A DNA stretch of 64,000 bases from Parasediminibacterium sp046546515 (GCF_046546515.1 NZ_JBKHKJ010000019.1:1-64000), one strand, 5' to 3'; shown: positions 1 to 9,128, numbered from the stretch's first letter. A program made the numbers and translations. Notes: generated from the letters alone by a model not told the origin.

Positions 1-6
1 GCAAAC

Positions 7-43
7 AAAAAAGAGACTACCCTTTTCAGGCAATCTCTTTTAA
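7..43 (-). terminator. Rho-independent terminator, minus strand
   Basis: An AAAAGAGA/TCTCTTTT stem with an inner GCC/GGG pairing is followed, on the minus strand, by a T-rich run at the start of the window. It lies downstream of the small minus-strand gene at 111-302 and can end that transcript. It is A/T-flanked on both sides, so it could also work for an unseen plus-strand gene. Confidence 0.6.
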
Positions 44-110
44 AAAATGTATAAATTATTTGTAATTTAGAAATCCGAGCATCAAAAAGAAACGTAAATC
101 ATTATATGAA

Positions 111-302
111 TTATTCTTTAACTTCTTCCTCCCTGCCAACTTTTGCACCATAAATGATACCTATGGCTATAATAATACTTATAACACCTTCAAAAGGTAT
201 CTCGCTTTGATTGAGGACGATTGGGCTAAAATTAGCTGCATTGGTCATGCCAAAGCATTTAATTACAATCAAAACCAATATTACGCCAAATAATTTTTTC
301 AT
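111..302 (-). CDS. Small exported protein, PID-CTERM-like tail
   Basis: A 63-residue protein if started at the MKKLFG methionine; an earlier in-frame methionine would add 14 residues that do not look like a signal peptide. The N-terminus is a classic signal segment (two lysines, then about 14 hydrophobic residues). After a short polar stretch comes a Pro-Phe-Glu-Gly motif, a hydrophobic helix and a charged tail ending in EEEVKE. This Pro-x-(D/E)-Gly plus helix plus charged-tail layout resembles the PID-CTERM sorting tails of small Bacteroidota proteins, but the motif here is not canonical, so the match is inference. Function unknown. It stands alone, with a terminator downstream. Confidence 0.5.
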   Translation of the reverse strand: MKKLFGVILVLIVIKCFGMTNAANFSPIVLNQSEIPFEGVISIIIAIGIIYGAKVGREEEVKE

Positions 303-540
303 TGTATTTAAATAAAAGCAAGCATCATTAAACCAAGAATGCACAATAAATTATGATACAATATTAAGTAAATAAAACGTTAATAAATAAAAAAGTTTAA
401 ATTATTGTGGAACTTTATAGCTAGATATTGAATTTCTAGTCTTTTTACAGGAATTTATAAAAAGTAATTGCCTATCATCAATCAACAATCCCATTATCTT
501 GTATCCTAAATAATACTTAATGAATTAATTGCTACTAAAC

Positions 541-1263
541 TTATAAACCAAGCACTGATACGTCATCAATTGATAAACGACTTTCCTCTTGGGCTAAAAC
601 TACTATTTGGTAATTCTGGTAGTTTTGGGGTGCTGCAAAATAAATACCCTTTTGACCAGCCCGTATTTCTTTAACTTCCCTAACAATATTTTTGTGTTGT
701 AATAATAGGCCTTCGTTTTCTCCTGCCTTAATTTTTGTAAAAGCATTTTTTTCAACCAATAAAGCTAATAGACGGTATCCTTGTTTATAAGAATCACCCT
801 GCACAGCAACCATTATTTTACCATTGCTCCTACTCGCACTACTGCCAATAATAATTGTTTTATGGGTATATACTTGGTTAATTAACCTATTAATATCATG
901 CCTGTTGCTCCCTATTGCTTCAAATTGGCCGTTTACAACGGCTTGTGGTGTATAAACAGATTCAGACCTGAAAATATCCGCATACTTGCGTTGCCTTTCA
1001 GAGAAAGCTTTTTGGCTAAAACTGTCCACCCACCCAAGCCTATTCCAATAATCCACATGAAAAGAAAGTAGGAGTATATTAGTGTCCTTATCACTTAACT
1101 CGGTTAATAATTTTTCAGCACTAGGGCAGCTAGAACATCCCTGCGAGGTAAATAATTCTATTACGATAGGGTTATTAATGGCAGTTCCTTTCTGGGTGGT
1201 GCTGGTTTGGCAACTAGCTAAAGCGGCTGACAATAATAAAAGCGGTAATAACAACAATTTCAT
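541..1263 (-). CDS. DUF1223 thioredoxin-fold lipoprotein
   Basis: A 240-residue predicted lipoprotein: the leader ends in a lipobox (L-A-S-C, Cys18). The DUF1223 domain follows directly, with the family motif ELFTSQGCSSCPSAE (a CxxC-like thioredoxin-type site), then HVDYWNRLGW and the YTPQAVVNG segment typical of the family. DUF1223 proteins are secreted thioredoxin-like proteins of unknown substrate; a periplasmic redox role is inference. It follows the TPR gene on the same strand after an 83-bp gap, so it may be co-transcribed with folB and the TPR gene or have its own promoter. Confidence 0.85.
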   Translation of the reverse strand: MKLLLLPLLLLSAALASCQTSTTQKGTAINNPIVIELFTSQGCSSCPSAEKLLTELSDKDTNILLLSFHVDYWNRLGWVDSFSQKAFSERQRKYADIFRSESVYTPQAVVNGQFEAIGSNRHDINRLINQVYTHKTIIIGSSASRSNGKIMVAVQGDSYKQGYRLLALLVEKNAFTKIKAGENEGLLLQHKNIVREVKEIRAGQKGIYFAAPQNYQNYQIVVLAQEESRLSIDDVSVLGL

Positions 1264-1346
1264 AGCAATTTTTATTGCTAAAACGTTGCTAATGCTTTTA
1301 CCTTACAGATAAGTAATGTCAATTACTAGAAGTTAGTGTTAATATT

Positions 1347-2108
1347 TTATTGCAAATCCTGTAGTTGCTGAGCTGCGTCAGCTTTCATGCCAATATCGTC
1401 AATACTGCGTGTAGGCAGCTTTACCATCCTGCCCAATACCTCTATTTGTTTCGTAGGCCTATTGTCTTCCTTGTAAGCCTTGTTCAGGTAGTAATAGTTC
1501 AAAACAAAATAAGGTGCCAATGTTTTGCATTTTTCTAAATAGTAAATTGCACTGTCTAATGTTGCATTGGGCAAACCACCATATACTACTTTTGCAGCTG
1601 CTTTTTTTAAACCTGCCAGGGTTGCCATTTCGTAATGCCACCTGCCTTCAGTAAAGTTTGCCTTGGCATGGTTAGGATTTATCTGAATGGCTTTGTCGGC
1701 ATAAAACTTAGCGCCCCTTACATAAGCCACCAGTTTTTTGTTTTCGGTTTCTATCTCGGTCATTTTGCCACTTACCATTGCCACGGCATAGTAGGAATCG
1801 GCACTGTACCCATCAGCAGCTATAGCACGCTTGGCAAAAGCCATAGCTGATTCATATTGCAGGCGTTTGTCATTTTTATCCTTTTGCCGCCCACCAATGG
1901 AGCAGCTTAGCTCTGCTGCTTTCACAAGGGCAGTTACATTATTGGCATCCACTGCCAATATTTGTTTGTATTTATCCAATGCTTCTGGCTCTTTAAGGTC
2001 TTTCTCAAAATTCTCTGCCTCTTTTCTCATTACTGCAATATCCTGAGCGTGTACAATAGCAAATGCCCCCAAACTTAAACCTAGTATAAATAATATTTTT
2101 TTTAGCAT
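1347..2108 (-). CDS. Periplasmic TPR-repeat protein
   Basis: 253 residues with a cleavable signal peptide (MLKKILFILGLSLGAFAIVHA, cut before QD). The rest is helical with recognisable TPR units: one near residues 30-70 (EALDKYKQILAVDANNVTALVKAAEL), one near 85-115 and one near 130-165 (FYADKAIQINPNHAKANFTEGRWHYEMA). TPRs mediate protein-protein contacts; the partner is unknown. It starts 7 bp downstream of the folB stop, so the two are very likely one operon, although a folate enzyme and an exported scaffold have no obvious shared job. Confidence 0.8.
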   Translation of the reverse strand: MLKKILFILGLSLGAFAIVHAQDIAVMRKEAENFEKDLKEPEALDKYKQILAVDANNVTALVKAAELSCSIGGRQKDKNDKRLQYESAMAFAKRAIAADGYSADSYYAVAMVSGKMTEIETENKKLVAYVRGAKFYADKAIQINPNHAKANFTEGRWHYEMATLAGLKKAAAKVVYGGLPNATLDSAIYYLEKCKTLAPYFVLNYYYLNKAYKEDNRPTKQIEVLGRMVKLPTRSIDDIGMKADAAQQLQDLQ

Positions 2109-2115
2109 TGTCTCT

Positions 2116-2466
2116 CTATCTTTTCAATTTAAAACTCACCCCTACCGACCCCTCAAAATTAGGGATTGGTGGTTTTTGTTTGGTTAACTCTATGCTAACT
2201 TCCTCTGCCAGTGGAAAATTTTTCAATATAGCTTGTGCCATTTCCATTACTACTGTTTCCAGCAAAGGGGTTGCCATTTCCATTCGTTGCTTTATCAATT
2301 CGTAAATACTTACATAATCAATTGTATCCGTAATATCCAGTATCTGGTGCGATGGATGGTAGCTAACAGTGGCATTTACAATAAAAATATTGCCCAATAC
2401 CTTTTCTTCCTCGTATAAACCGTGGTATGCAAAAAAAGTAAGGTTGTTTAAATGGATGGAAAGCAC
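2116..2466 (-). CDS. folB: Dihydroneopterin aldolase
   Basis: 116 residues, the usual FolB length. FolB converts 7,8-dihydroneopterin to 6-hydroxymethyl-7,8-dihydropterin plus glycolaldehyde in folate synthesis, in the cytosol. Family signatures are visible: FFAYHGLYEEEK (pterin-binding/catalytic region), the DTIDYVSIYELI segment with the conserved Asp-Tyr, PLLETVVMEMAQAIL, and the conserved lysine in ELTKQKPPIPNFEGSVGV. First gene of a likely operon with the TPR gene 7 bp downstream. A heptamer repeat array (AATTAGG/AATTAAG) lies immediately upstream of its ATG. Confidence 0.93.
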   Translation of the reverse strand: MLSIHLNNLTFFAYHGLYEEEKVLGNIFIVNATVSYHPSHQILDITDTIDYVSIYELIKQRMEMATPLLETVVMEMAQAILKNFPLAEEVSIELTKQKPPIPNFEGSVGVSFKLKR

Positions 2467-2470
2467 AGAT

Positions 2471-2519
2471 AATTAGGAATTAAGAATTTGGAATTAAGAA
2501 TTGTTAATTAAGAATTTTA
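2471..2519. repeat. Heptamer tandem array (AATTAAG type)
   Basis: About seven 7-bp units (AATTAGG, AATTAAG, AATTTGG, AATTAAG, AATTGTT, AATTAAG, AATTTTA) starting four bases upstream of the folB start codon. The array is roughly the reverse complement of the array at 2547-2581, so the two can pair as a large hairpin in the nlpC-folB gap. Confidence 0.8.
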
Positions 2520-2546
2520 AGAATGTGCGCATTTTAACTCCTACAC

Positions 2547-2581
2547 CAATTCCTAATTCTTAATTCCTAATTCCTAATTTT
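2547..2581. repeat. Heptamer array covering the NlpC stop codon
   Basis: Five 7-bp units (CAATTCC, TAATTCT, TAATTCC, TAATTCC, TAATTTT). The stop codon of the NlpC/P60 gene (2567-2569) lies inside the array, and its last residues (K-I-R-N) are read from repeat units. Confidence 0.8.
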
Positions 2582-3256
2582 GATTCTTCCCCCAGCAATA
2601 AACCGCGGCTGCCAATAGCCGTCTGTTAGGTCGCCAATGGTAACCCCTTCGCTGGTGGAAGCATGGGCAAATTTATTGTTGGCAAGGTATAGGCCTACAT
2701 GCGAAACACTCCTGCCAGATGTGTGGAAAAACACCAAATCGCCTTCTTTCAAATCTTCTGCAGCAATCCTGTCGCAGGCATTGTACTGGTCTTGTGCTGT
2801 CCTTGGCACTTGGAAGTTATAAATATCCCGCATCAAGGTAGAAGTAAAAGCAGAACAGTCTATGCAGCTTTTAGATTCACCGCCAATACAGTACCTAGTA
2901 CCCCACCATTCATCTAATTTTTGCAGCAACGCTATGTTGGTAAGGCTTTCTACATCTACATCGGCAATAATGGCATATTTAAACTGCAGCCAGTTTGCCT
3001 CTTCCATGTTGGTGGTAGCCTTGTCCGTGTATTTATAAGCTGTTTGCTTTTTAGCCCCGCTGCTTTTATGCTTGGAAGTTACCACTGAGCCTGGTTTCAC
3101 CTCAATGTTATCCAAAAATTTCAACTCTTTTGAAGACTGTTTTTTGTTGGTTTTTGTACTGGTTGAGCCATCCTTTGCCGAAATAGTACGCAAGGAATTG
3201 CAACTGGTGCATACAACAAGCAATGCCAATAAGGTAATGAGTATAGGTTGTTTCAT
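2567..3256 (-). CDS. NlpC/P60 (C40) peptidase lipoprotein
   Basis: About 229 residues from the methionine of MKQPILITLLALLVV, which gives a proper lipoprotein leader (C-T-S-C before N-S); five earlier residues in the frame are unlikely to be used. NlpC/P60 enzymes cut D-gamma-glutamyl-meso-diaminopimelate or related bonds in peptidoglycan peptides. The catalytic Cys lies in CIDCSAFTSTLM (family DCSGF), the His in SHVGLYLANNKFAHAS, and the conserved EGDLVFF strand is present. A basic Ser/Lys-rich linker separates lipid anchor and enzyme. Extra cysteines (TRYCIGGESKSCIDC) replace the usual YxxGG, a small oddity. Its C-terminus is built from a heptamer repeat. Confidence 0.88.
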   Translation of the reverse strand: MKQPILITLLALLVVCTSCNSLRTISAKDGSTSTKTNKKQSSKELKFLDNIEVKPGSVVTSKHKSSGAKKQTAYKYTDKATTNMEEANWLQFKYAIIADVDVESLTNIALLQKLDEWWGTRYCIGGESKSCIDCSAFTSTLMRDIYNFQVPRTAQDQYNACDRIAAEDLKEGDLVFFHTSGRSVSHVGLYLANNKFAHASTSEGVTIGDLTDGYWQPRFIAGGRIKIRN

Positions 3257-3425
3257 TATCATTGCTTGCAAAATAACCCTACTATACTATTGCACCAACA
3301 CCCTGCAAAACTTTTTAACATTCTATGTATTTGTTTGGGTTGTGGATAAGTGTGTTTTTTGCTTGCGGGGCATATATTTCAAAGGAATGCGCCTATTTTA
3401 AACACTGAATTATTATAGCTTTTTC

Positions 3426-3456
3426 TTGTTCAATTTTTAAATTTTGATTAGTTTTG
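3426..3456 (+). promoter_or_regulatory. Candidate Bacteroidota promoter for 3494-3871
   Basis: A TTG at 3426-3428 and TAGTTTTG (TAnnTTTG consensus) at 3449-3456 are 20 bp apart, ending 37 bp before the ATG at 3494. This matches the -33/-7 pattern of the Bacteroidota primary sigma factor. Confidence 0.5.
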
Positions 3457-3493
3457 GAACAATAAGCATTATTTTAAATAGCCATCATTTTCA

Positions 3494-3871
3494 ATGGAAA
3501 CACAAATAGACTATATATCAGAGGCAAAACGCTACATAGCCAATGCCAAAGAAATTTTAAAGGAAAAAGCCAAAAAGCACGATGGCAATTATACCGATCC
3601 AAAGTACATAAAAATGGCTGGGCATACGGCATACGCTGGTGTATTGGTAGCATTAGACGGGGCTTTTGGAAAAAAAGGTAAAGGCAGGAAAGATGTTGAT
3701 TGGTATAAGGAGCGAATAGCAGGTAAGAATAAAAAACTGATTTACCCTTTCTTGAATGTTTACGAAATAATGCACCTCTGTATGGGGTATGATGGCGTTG
3801 TTAGTTATAAGATGGCAAATTTTGGTTTTGAAGAAGCCGAAAAAATAATTACGGCTTTTAGTGGTTCGTAG
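3494..3871 (+). CDS. DUF5618 family protein
   Basis: A 125-residue, mainly helical, soluble protein with no signal peptide. The pattern EAKRYIANAKEILKEKAKK ... KYIKMAGHTAYAGVLVALDGAF ... KGRKDVDWYKERIA ... NVYEIMHLCMGYDGV fits what I recall of DUF5618, a small Bacteroidota family with a HEPN-like helical look. Function is not established. It is monocistronic: its own promoter candidate upstream, a small hairpin at 3887-3903 after its stop, then dnaE 92 bp further on the same strand. Confidence 0.65.
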   Translation: METQIDYISEAKRYIANAKEILKEKAKKHDGNYTDPKYIKMAGHTAYAGVLVALDGAFGKKGKGRKDVDWYKERIAGKNKKLIYPFLNVYEIMHLCMGYDGVVSYKMANFGFEEAEKIITAFSGS

Positions 3872-3886
3872 CTATTTATAGGAATG

Positions 3887-3903
3887 CTTCGCTAAAAGCG
3901 AAG
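3887..3903 (+). terminator. Short hairpin between DUF5618 gene and dnaE
   Basis: A perfect 7-bp stem CTTCGCT / AGCGAAG with an AAA loop lies 16 bp after the DUF5618 stop. The following tract TCTTCCTT is only moderately T-rich, so termination would be weak. Confidence 0.4.
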
Positions 3904-3923
3904 TCTTCCTTACCACCCGGCTC

Positions 3924-3951
3924 AATTTAAAATTTAAAATTCAACATTTAA
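3924..3951. repeat. Heptamer array upstream of dnaE
   Basis: Four 7-bp units: AATTTAA, AATTTAA, AATTCAA, CATTTAA. The array ends 12 bp before the dnaE start codon. Confidence 0.75.
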
Positions 3952-3963
3952 AATAGTTCCTTA

Positions 3964-6900
3964 ATGTGCCAGTTTTCCCATCTTCACGTACACACCCAAT
4001 ACTCTTTACTAGATGGTGCTGCCAACATTAAAGACTTGTACGCCAAGGCGGCCAAGCACAATATGCCTGCCCTTGCCATTACAGACCATGGCAATATGTT
4101 TGGTGCGTTTGAGTTTGTGGCACAGGCTTGGAAAAACACTAAGGTAATTGGCACGGATGCCAATGGCAAGGAGATTAAAGCCCCAACCATTAAGCCAGTA
4201 GTAGGCTGTGAGTTTTATGTGGTGGAAAACATGCACGCCAAAACATTTACCAAGGAGCAGAAAGACGCACGTTTCCATCAGGTATTGCTGGCCAAAAATG
4301 CAAAAGGCTACCAGAATTTGGTAAAATTGACTTCTCTTGGATTTATTGAGGGGATGTACAGCAAGTACCCCCGGATAGACAAGAAACTGATAGAAAAATA
4401 CCACGAAGGGTTGATAGCCACCACCTGCTGCATAGGTGCTTATGTACCGCAAACCATCTTAAAAAAAGATGAGGCAACGGCTGAGGCAGAGTTTAAATGG
4501 TGGCTAGATTTGTTTGGGGAAGATTATTACATAGAAATACAACGGCATGATATAAAAGAGCAGGAAATTATCAATAACACATTGATGAAATTTGCTAAGA
4601 AATACAATGTGCCTGTTATTGCCACCAACGATAGTCATTATACCGAGCAGGACGACTACAATGCCCACGATATTCTACTTTGCATAAATACAGGAGAAAA
4701 GCAATCAACCCCGGGCTTTGACGATTTTGTGAACGATGACGTGATGGTAAAAAACCGCCGATTCAAATTCCCGAACGACCAGTTTTATTTCAAGTCGCCG
4801 GACGAGATGAAAAAACTGTTCCACGACATCCCGGAAAGCATTGACAATACCAACCAGATTGTTGACAAAATAGAGGTGTTGAATTTGAAGAAAGACATCC
4901 TTCTTCCCAATTTCCCCATACCCCAATCATTCAAGGTACATGCCGATGATACGCTGAACCAGTGGGAATACCTAAAACACCTTACTTACGAAGGTGCAAA
5001 AAAGCGGTACACAGATATTACGCCTGAAACACAGGAACGGATAGATTTTGAATTGAACACTATCCGCATCATGGGATTTGCTGGGTACTTCTTAATCGTG
5101 AGCGACTTCATTAAAGAAGGCCGTGAAATGGGGGTTTTCATTGGACCTGGCCGTGGTTCGGCCGCAGGCAGTGTGGTGGCGTATTGCACGGGCATTACCA
5201 ATATAGACCCTATCAAGTACAACCTACTGTTTGAGCGTTTCCTGAACCCAGACCGTAAGTCGATGCCGGATATAGATACTGACTTTGACGATGATGGCCG
5301 CCAGAAAGTAATAGACTATGTAGTGGCAAAATATGGCAAGGCACAGGTGGCACAGATTATTACCTACGGTACCATGGCTGCCAAAAGCAGCATTGCCGAC
5401 GTAGCCCGAGTGATGGACTTGCCCTTGGCTGAAAGCCGTGCCTTAACCAAAATGGTACCTGATAAGCCCGGCACCGATCTAGGCAGGGTGCTGCAAGCCC
5501 CCATGACCAAGAAAGATGGGCCTAAAAGCTTGGAAGAAAAAGAAGGGCTGCAAGGCGATGATTTAGACAATATACGCCAACTAAGGGAAATATACAAAGG
5601 CACCGACATCCGTGCGCAGGTACTAAAAGAAGCAGAAAGGCTAGAAGGCAGTGTGCGCAACACGGGCATACATGCGGCTGGTATCATCATTGCACCGCAG
5701 GATTTGACTGATTTGATACCTGTTGCCACATCAAAAGAATCGGAGTTATGGCTTACTCAGATAGAAGGAAATTCCATTGAGGAAGCAGGGGTAATCAAGA
5801 TGGACTTTTTGGGATTAAAAACCCTCTCTATCCTAAAAACAGCTTTGGAACTCATCAAACAAAACCATGGGGACGATATTGTAATTGACGATATACCATT
5901 GGATGATGAAGCTACATTTCAACTATATCAACGTGGCGAAACCAACGCCACTTTCCAGTTTGAAAGCGTGGGTATGCAGAAGTATTTACGGGAATTAAAG
6001 CCCGACAAATTTGGCGACTTGATAGCCATGAATGCCCTGTACCGACCGGGGCCTATTGCCTATATCCCCAAGTTTATCTTGCGTAAGCACGGAAAGGAAG
6101 AAATAACCTACGACCTGGCAGACATGGAGGAATACCTGCAAGAGACCTATGGTATTACGGTGTATCAGGAGCAGGTAATGTTGCTTTCGCAAAAATTGGC
6201 GGGCTTCTCCAAAGGCGATGCGGATGTACTCCGTAAAGCAATGGGAAAAAAGCAAATAGCCGTGCTAGACAAAATGAAAAAGCAATTTATGGATGGTGCC
6301 ACTGCAAAAGGACATGCCGCCGACCAACTGGAAAAAATTTGGAAAGACTGGGAGGCTTTTGCACAATACGCATTCAACAAATCGCACAGTACCTGCTATG
6401 CTTTTGTGGCTTACCAAACAGGCTATTTAAAAGCCCATTACCCTAGCGAATACATGGCCGCTGTGCTAAACCATGCAGGAAGCATAGATAAGATTACCTT
6501 TTTTATGGAGGAGTGCAAACGCATGGGCATCAAAGTGTTAGGCCCAGATGTAAATGAATCATTAAAAGGCTTTGCGGTAAATAGCCGTGGCGAAATACGC
6601 TTTGGCTTGGGTGGGCTAAAAGGTGCAGGCGACAATGCCGTGGAGAATGTAATTACTGAAAGGAAAAAGAACGGGCTATACAAAGATATATTTGATTTCA
6701 GCGAGCGGGTAGTAAGCCGCAATGTGAACAAAAAATCCCTTGAAACATTTGCATATAGCGGTGCTTTTGACTGCTTCCCGGAATTGCACCGGGCACAGTA
6801 TTTTTATACGGCTGAAGGCGAAAGGACAAGTGGGCTGGAAAAAGTAATTGGCCATGGGCAAACGCAACTTTCCTTGGCAACAGGCACTAGCAACACCCTT

Positions 6901-7638
6901 TTTGGCGACCTGCCTACCGCTATGGAAGTTCCCAAACCAAAGATAGCTCCTTGTGCAGAGTGGCCGCTGACCACCAAGCTAGACCATGAAAAAGAAGTAA
7001 CAGGCATGTTCATGAGTGGCCACCCATTAGACCATTATAAATTTGAGTTAAAACATTATGGCATTATGCCACTGGCCGATTTTAATGAAATAAAGGAAAG
7101 CACTACGCTCTCCCAGTCAAATGCAGGGCGGAACTTTAAGCTAGCAGGGCTGGTAACACAAGCACAGCACCGAAAAACAAAAACCGATAGGGATTTTGGT
7201 ATCCTTAGCATTGAAGATTATACCGGGAAAACGGAAATAGCCCTTTTTGGCGAAGACTATGCGCGTCACAAAATATACTTGGAACTAGGCAAAAGCCTAT
7301 TGGTAACAGGATTTTTCAAAGCACCATGGAAAGACGGCGCTGCTTATGAATTTAAAGTAAGCAATATCTGCCTGCTGGAAACGGTAAAGCCTAGCCTTAC
7401 GAAAAGTGTTGACATAAGCATGAACCCTGCATCCTTATCACCCGATTTTGTAAGTTTCATCACTAAAAACGTGCAGCAAAACCCAGGCAAAGCCTCCCTT
7501 CGTTTCCACATCTATGAACCAGAAGAAAACCTGAAAATAAGCCTGTACACCAGCGACAAAGGCTTTTCCATGAACGATGACATGGCTATTTTCCTGTCTA
7601 ATAATTTGGAAGTGGATGTAAATGTGGCTTTGGTGTAA
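3964..7638 (+). CDS. dnaE: DNA polymerase III subunit alpha
   Basis: 1,224 residues, within the DnaE range. It is the replicative polymerase catalytic subunit. The N-terminal PHP domain (about 1-280) keeps metal-ligand motifs: HLHVHTQYS, AITDHGN and NDSHY, suggesting an active PHP nuclease/proofreading site (inference). The polymerase core has GPGRGSAAGS and the catalytic PDIDTDF with Asp436 and Asp438; the finger/thumb motifs ALYRPGP and NKSHSTCYAFVAYQT follow. The C-terminal part carries a helix-hairpin-helix region and an OB fold (KLAGLVTQAQ...FGILSIEDYTG). The 3' end is 9 bp from the convergent DUF58 gene. Confidence 0.97.
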   Translation: MCQFSHLHVHTQYSLLDGAANIKDLYAKAAKHNMPALAITDHGNMFGAFEFVAQAWKNTKVIGTDANGKEIKAPTIKPVVGCEFYVVENMHAKTFTKEQKDARFHQVLLAKNAKGYQNLVKLTSLGFIEGMYSKYPRIDKKLIEKYHEGLIATTCCIGAYVPQTILKKDEATAEAEFKWWLDLFGEDYYIEIQRHDIKEQEIINNTLMKFAKKYNVPVIATNDSHYTEQDDYNAHDILLCINTGEKQSTPGFDDFVNDDVMVKNRRFKFPNDQFYFKSPDEMKKLFHDIPESIDNTNQIVDKIEVLNLKKDILLPNFPIPQSFKVHADDTLNQWEYLKHLTYEGAKKRYTDITPETQERIDFELNTIRIMGFAGYFLIVSDFIKEGREMGVFIGPGRGSAAGSVVAYCTGITNIDPIKYNLLFERFLNPDRKSMPDIDTDFDDDGRQKVIDYVVAKYGKAQVAQIITYGTMAAKSSIADVARVMDLPLAESRALTKMVPDKPGTDLGRVLQAPMTKKDGPKSLEEKEGLQGDDLDNIRQLREIYKGTDIRAQVLKEAERLEGSVRNTGIHAAGIIIAPQDLTDLIPVATSKESELWLTQIEGNSIEEAGVIKMDFLGLKTLSILKTALELIKQNHGDDIVIDDIPLDDEATFQLYQRGETNATFQFESVGMQKYLRELKPDKFGDLIAMNALYRPGPIAYIPKFILRKHGKEEITYDLADMEEYLQETYGITVYQEQVMLLSQKLAGFSKGDADVLRKAMGKKQIAVLDKMKKQFMDGATAKGHAADQLEKIWKDWEAFAQYAFNKSHSTCYAFVAYQTGYLKAHYPSEYMAAVLNHAGSIDKITFFMEECKRMGIKVLGPDVNESLKGFAVNSRGEIRFGLGGLKGAGDNAVENVITERKKNGLYKDIFDFSERVVSRNVNKKSLETFAYSGAFDCFPELHRAQYFYTAEGERTSGLEKVIGHGQTQLSLATGTSNTLFGDLPTAMEVPKPKIAPCAEWPLTTKLDHEKEVTGMFMSGHPLDHYKFELKHYGIMPLADFNEIKESTTLSQSNAGRNFKLAGLVTQAQHRKTKTDRDFGILSIEDYTGKTEIALFGEDYARHKIYLELGKSLLVTGFFKAPWKDGAAYEFKVSNICLLETVKPSLTKSVDISMNPASLSPDFVSFITKNVQQNPGKASLRFHIYEPEENLKISLYTSDKGFSMNDDMAIFLSNNLEVDVNVALV

Positions 7639-7647
7639 AGAGGCATC

Positions 7648-8991
7648 TCATATCAAATTCCTAGCCTTTATCTCTAAATACTTGTTCAATGTATTCACCG
7701 TAAGGTCTTTGGGTGTGGTGAGCAATGCCATGATGCCGTGGCGGTTTAGTTCTTTTACTATCTGGCATTTTTCAAACGCAAACTGCCCGGCTATGGTTTT
7801 GGTATAGATGCCTTCTACGTTTGTGGCTTTTGAATGTAGCAGGTTGTCCAGTTCCGTATTCTTGAAAAAAACCACTACTAGGGTATGGTATGTATTTAGT
7901 TTTTGCAGGTAGGGCAATTGCCTTTCTAAGCCATACATGCTTTCAAAATTGGTAAACAATAACAACAGGCTACGCTGTTTTACCCTGTAGCGCACGGTGC
8001 TGTACAGTGCCTCAAAATCGCTGTCCTCAAAAGTGGTTTCTTGGAGGTACAGGGTTTCCAGTATTGTGGTTATTTGTGTGGGCTTCCTGTCTGGCTGTAC
8101 CAACTGGCTTATTTTCTTGCCAAAGGTTATCAACCCTGCTTTGTCTTGTTTCAGCAATACAATATTGCTCAGCACCAGCGTGGCATTGATGGCATAGTCC
8201 AGCAAAGTAAGGCCTTCAAAAGGCATTTTCATGGAGCGGCCTTTGTCTATCAGGCAAATAACCTGCTGGCTCCTTTCATCCATGAAGGTGTTTACCATGA
8301 TGCTGCTTTTGCGGGCAGTAGCGCTCCAGTTGATGTTGCGGTAATCATCTCCCAGCACATATTCTTTTATTTGCTCAAACTCCAGGCTATGCCCTATTTT
8401 CCGTATGCGGGATGAACCAGTATCGTGTAACTGATTGGTAACTGCCAACAGATGGAAACGCTTCATCTGCATGTAAGACGGGTAAACAGCTATTGTTTTT
8501 TCCTCCCCTGTTTTCACATGGCGAATAATGGTATTTAAAGGCCCCGTATAAAATAGGTTGATGATGCCAAAATGGTATGCCCCACGCTCGGTAGGTTGTA
8601 AGGTATAGGTAACCTGCGTGGTTCCGTTGGCTGGTAACGATACCTGCTTTTGCCAGCTTCGCTGCTGGAACTGAAAAGGTATTTCATCTATGATAGTTAT
8701 GTTGATGCTGTATTGCAAATAATTGGTAACCAATAAGTTGATTTTATTTTCATCTCCATTGCTAAACCTGTCTGCACAAGTTCTTGTGGCGGTTACTGTT
8801 TTTCTTGGGAAGAAAACCAAAACAGCATCTGCCAGTACAACAATGGATAAACCGCACAAAGCTACAGTAGCTATTTGCTGTAGCAGTGGAAAAAAATAAG
8901 CTAGTACAAACACGACCACGATAAGACCTACCGCTATGTAGAACCAGCGGGTGAAGTAAAAAGAGAAAAAATACAATAGTTTTTTGAGCAT
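7648..8991 (-). CDS. DUF58 domain membrane protein
   Basis: About 447 residues from MLKKLLYF; the frame stays open 21 residues further up, but that part encodes no plausible start. Two membrane segments near residues 5-60, a beta-rich domain (about 80-190), then the DUF58 core containing GHSLEFEQIKEYVLGDDYRNINWSATARK, the family signature. A von Willebrand A-like fold follows with a partial MIDAS motif, LIDKGRSM. Partner of the MoxR ATPase upstream, as in many MoxR-DUF58 pairs that are thought to assemble or activate envelope complexes. Last gene of the cluster; a 137-bp gap with repeats separates it from moxR, unlike the tight spacing elsewhere in the operon. Confidence 0.88.
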   Translation of the reverse strand: MLKKLLYFFSFYFTRWFYIAVGLIVVVFVLAYFFPLLQQIATVALCGLSIVVLADAVLVFFPRKTVTATRTCADRFSNGDENKINLLVTNYLQYSINITIIDEIPFQFQQRSWQKQVSLPANGTTQVTYTLQPTERGAYHFGIINLFYTGPLNTIIRHVKTGEEKTIAVYPSYMQMKRFHLLAVTNQLHDTGSSRIRKIGHSLEFEQIKEYVLGDDYRNINWSATARKSSIMVNTFMDERSQQVICLIDKGRSMKMPFEGLTLLDYAINATLVLSNIVLLKQDKAGLITFGKKISQLVQPDRKPTQITTILETLYLQETTFEDSDFEALYSTVRYRVKQRSLLLLFTNFESMYGLERQLPYLQKLNTYHTLVVVFFKNTELDNLLHSKATNVEGIYTKTIAGQFAFEKCQIVKELNRHGIMALLTTPKDLTVNTLNKYLEIKARNLI

Positions 8992-9035
8992 CAAATAAAA
9001 TATTGATATGCCAATGATTGAATAATTTGTTGGTA

Positions 9036-9070
9036 ATCTGCCACAAAGGCTCAAAGACTCGAAGCAGCAC
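9036..9070. repeat. Degenerate CACAAAG-type repeat
   Basis: The stretch from GCCACAAAGGCTCAAAG to GAAGCAGCAC resembles the CACAAAG/GCACGAAG repeats at 12245-12375, 17083-17190, 21037-21080 and 59140-59175. It lies in the moxR-DUF58 gap. Confidence 0.5.
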
Positions 9071-9097
9071 TAAGAAAAAAGAAGCAAGGATACTCCC

Positions 9098-9128
9098 CTA
9101 CTTACTACTTACAACTTACCACTTACGA
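9098..9128. repeat. Heptamer array abutting the moxR stop codon
   Basis: Units CTACTTA, CTACTTA, CAACTTA, CCACTTA end exactly at the moxR stop (9129-9131). In the gene's sense direction the junction reads TAG-TCGTAAGTGG, identical to the junction after the GH2 gene at 59408. Confidence 0.8.

Noticed and set aside
5364..5729. 121-codon minus frame and other frames antisense to dnaE
   Set aside because: Shadow frames opposite a fully conserved gene.
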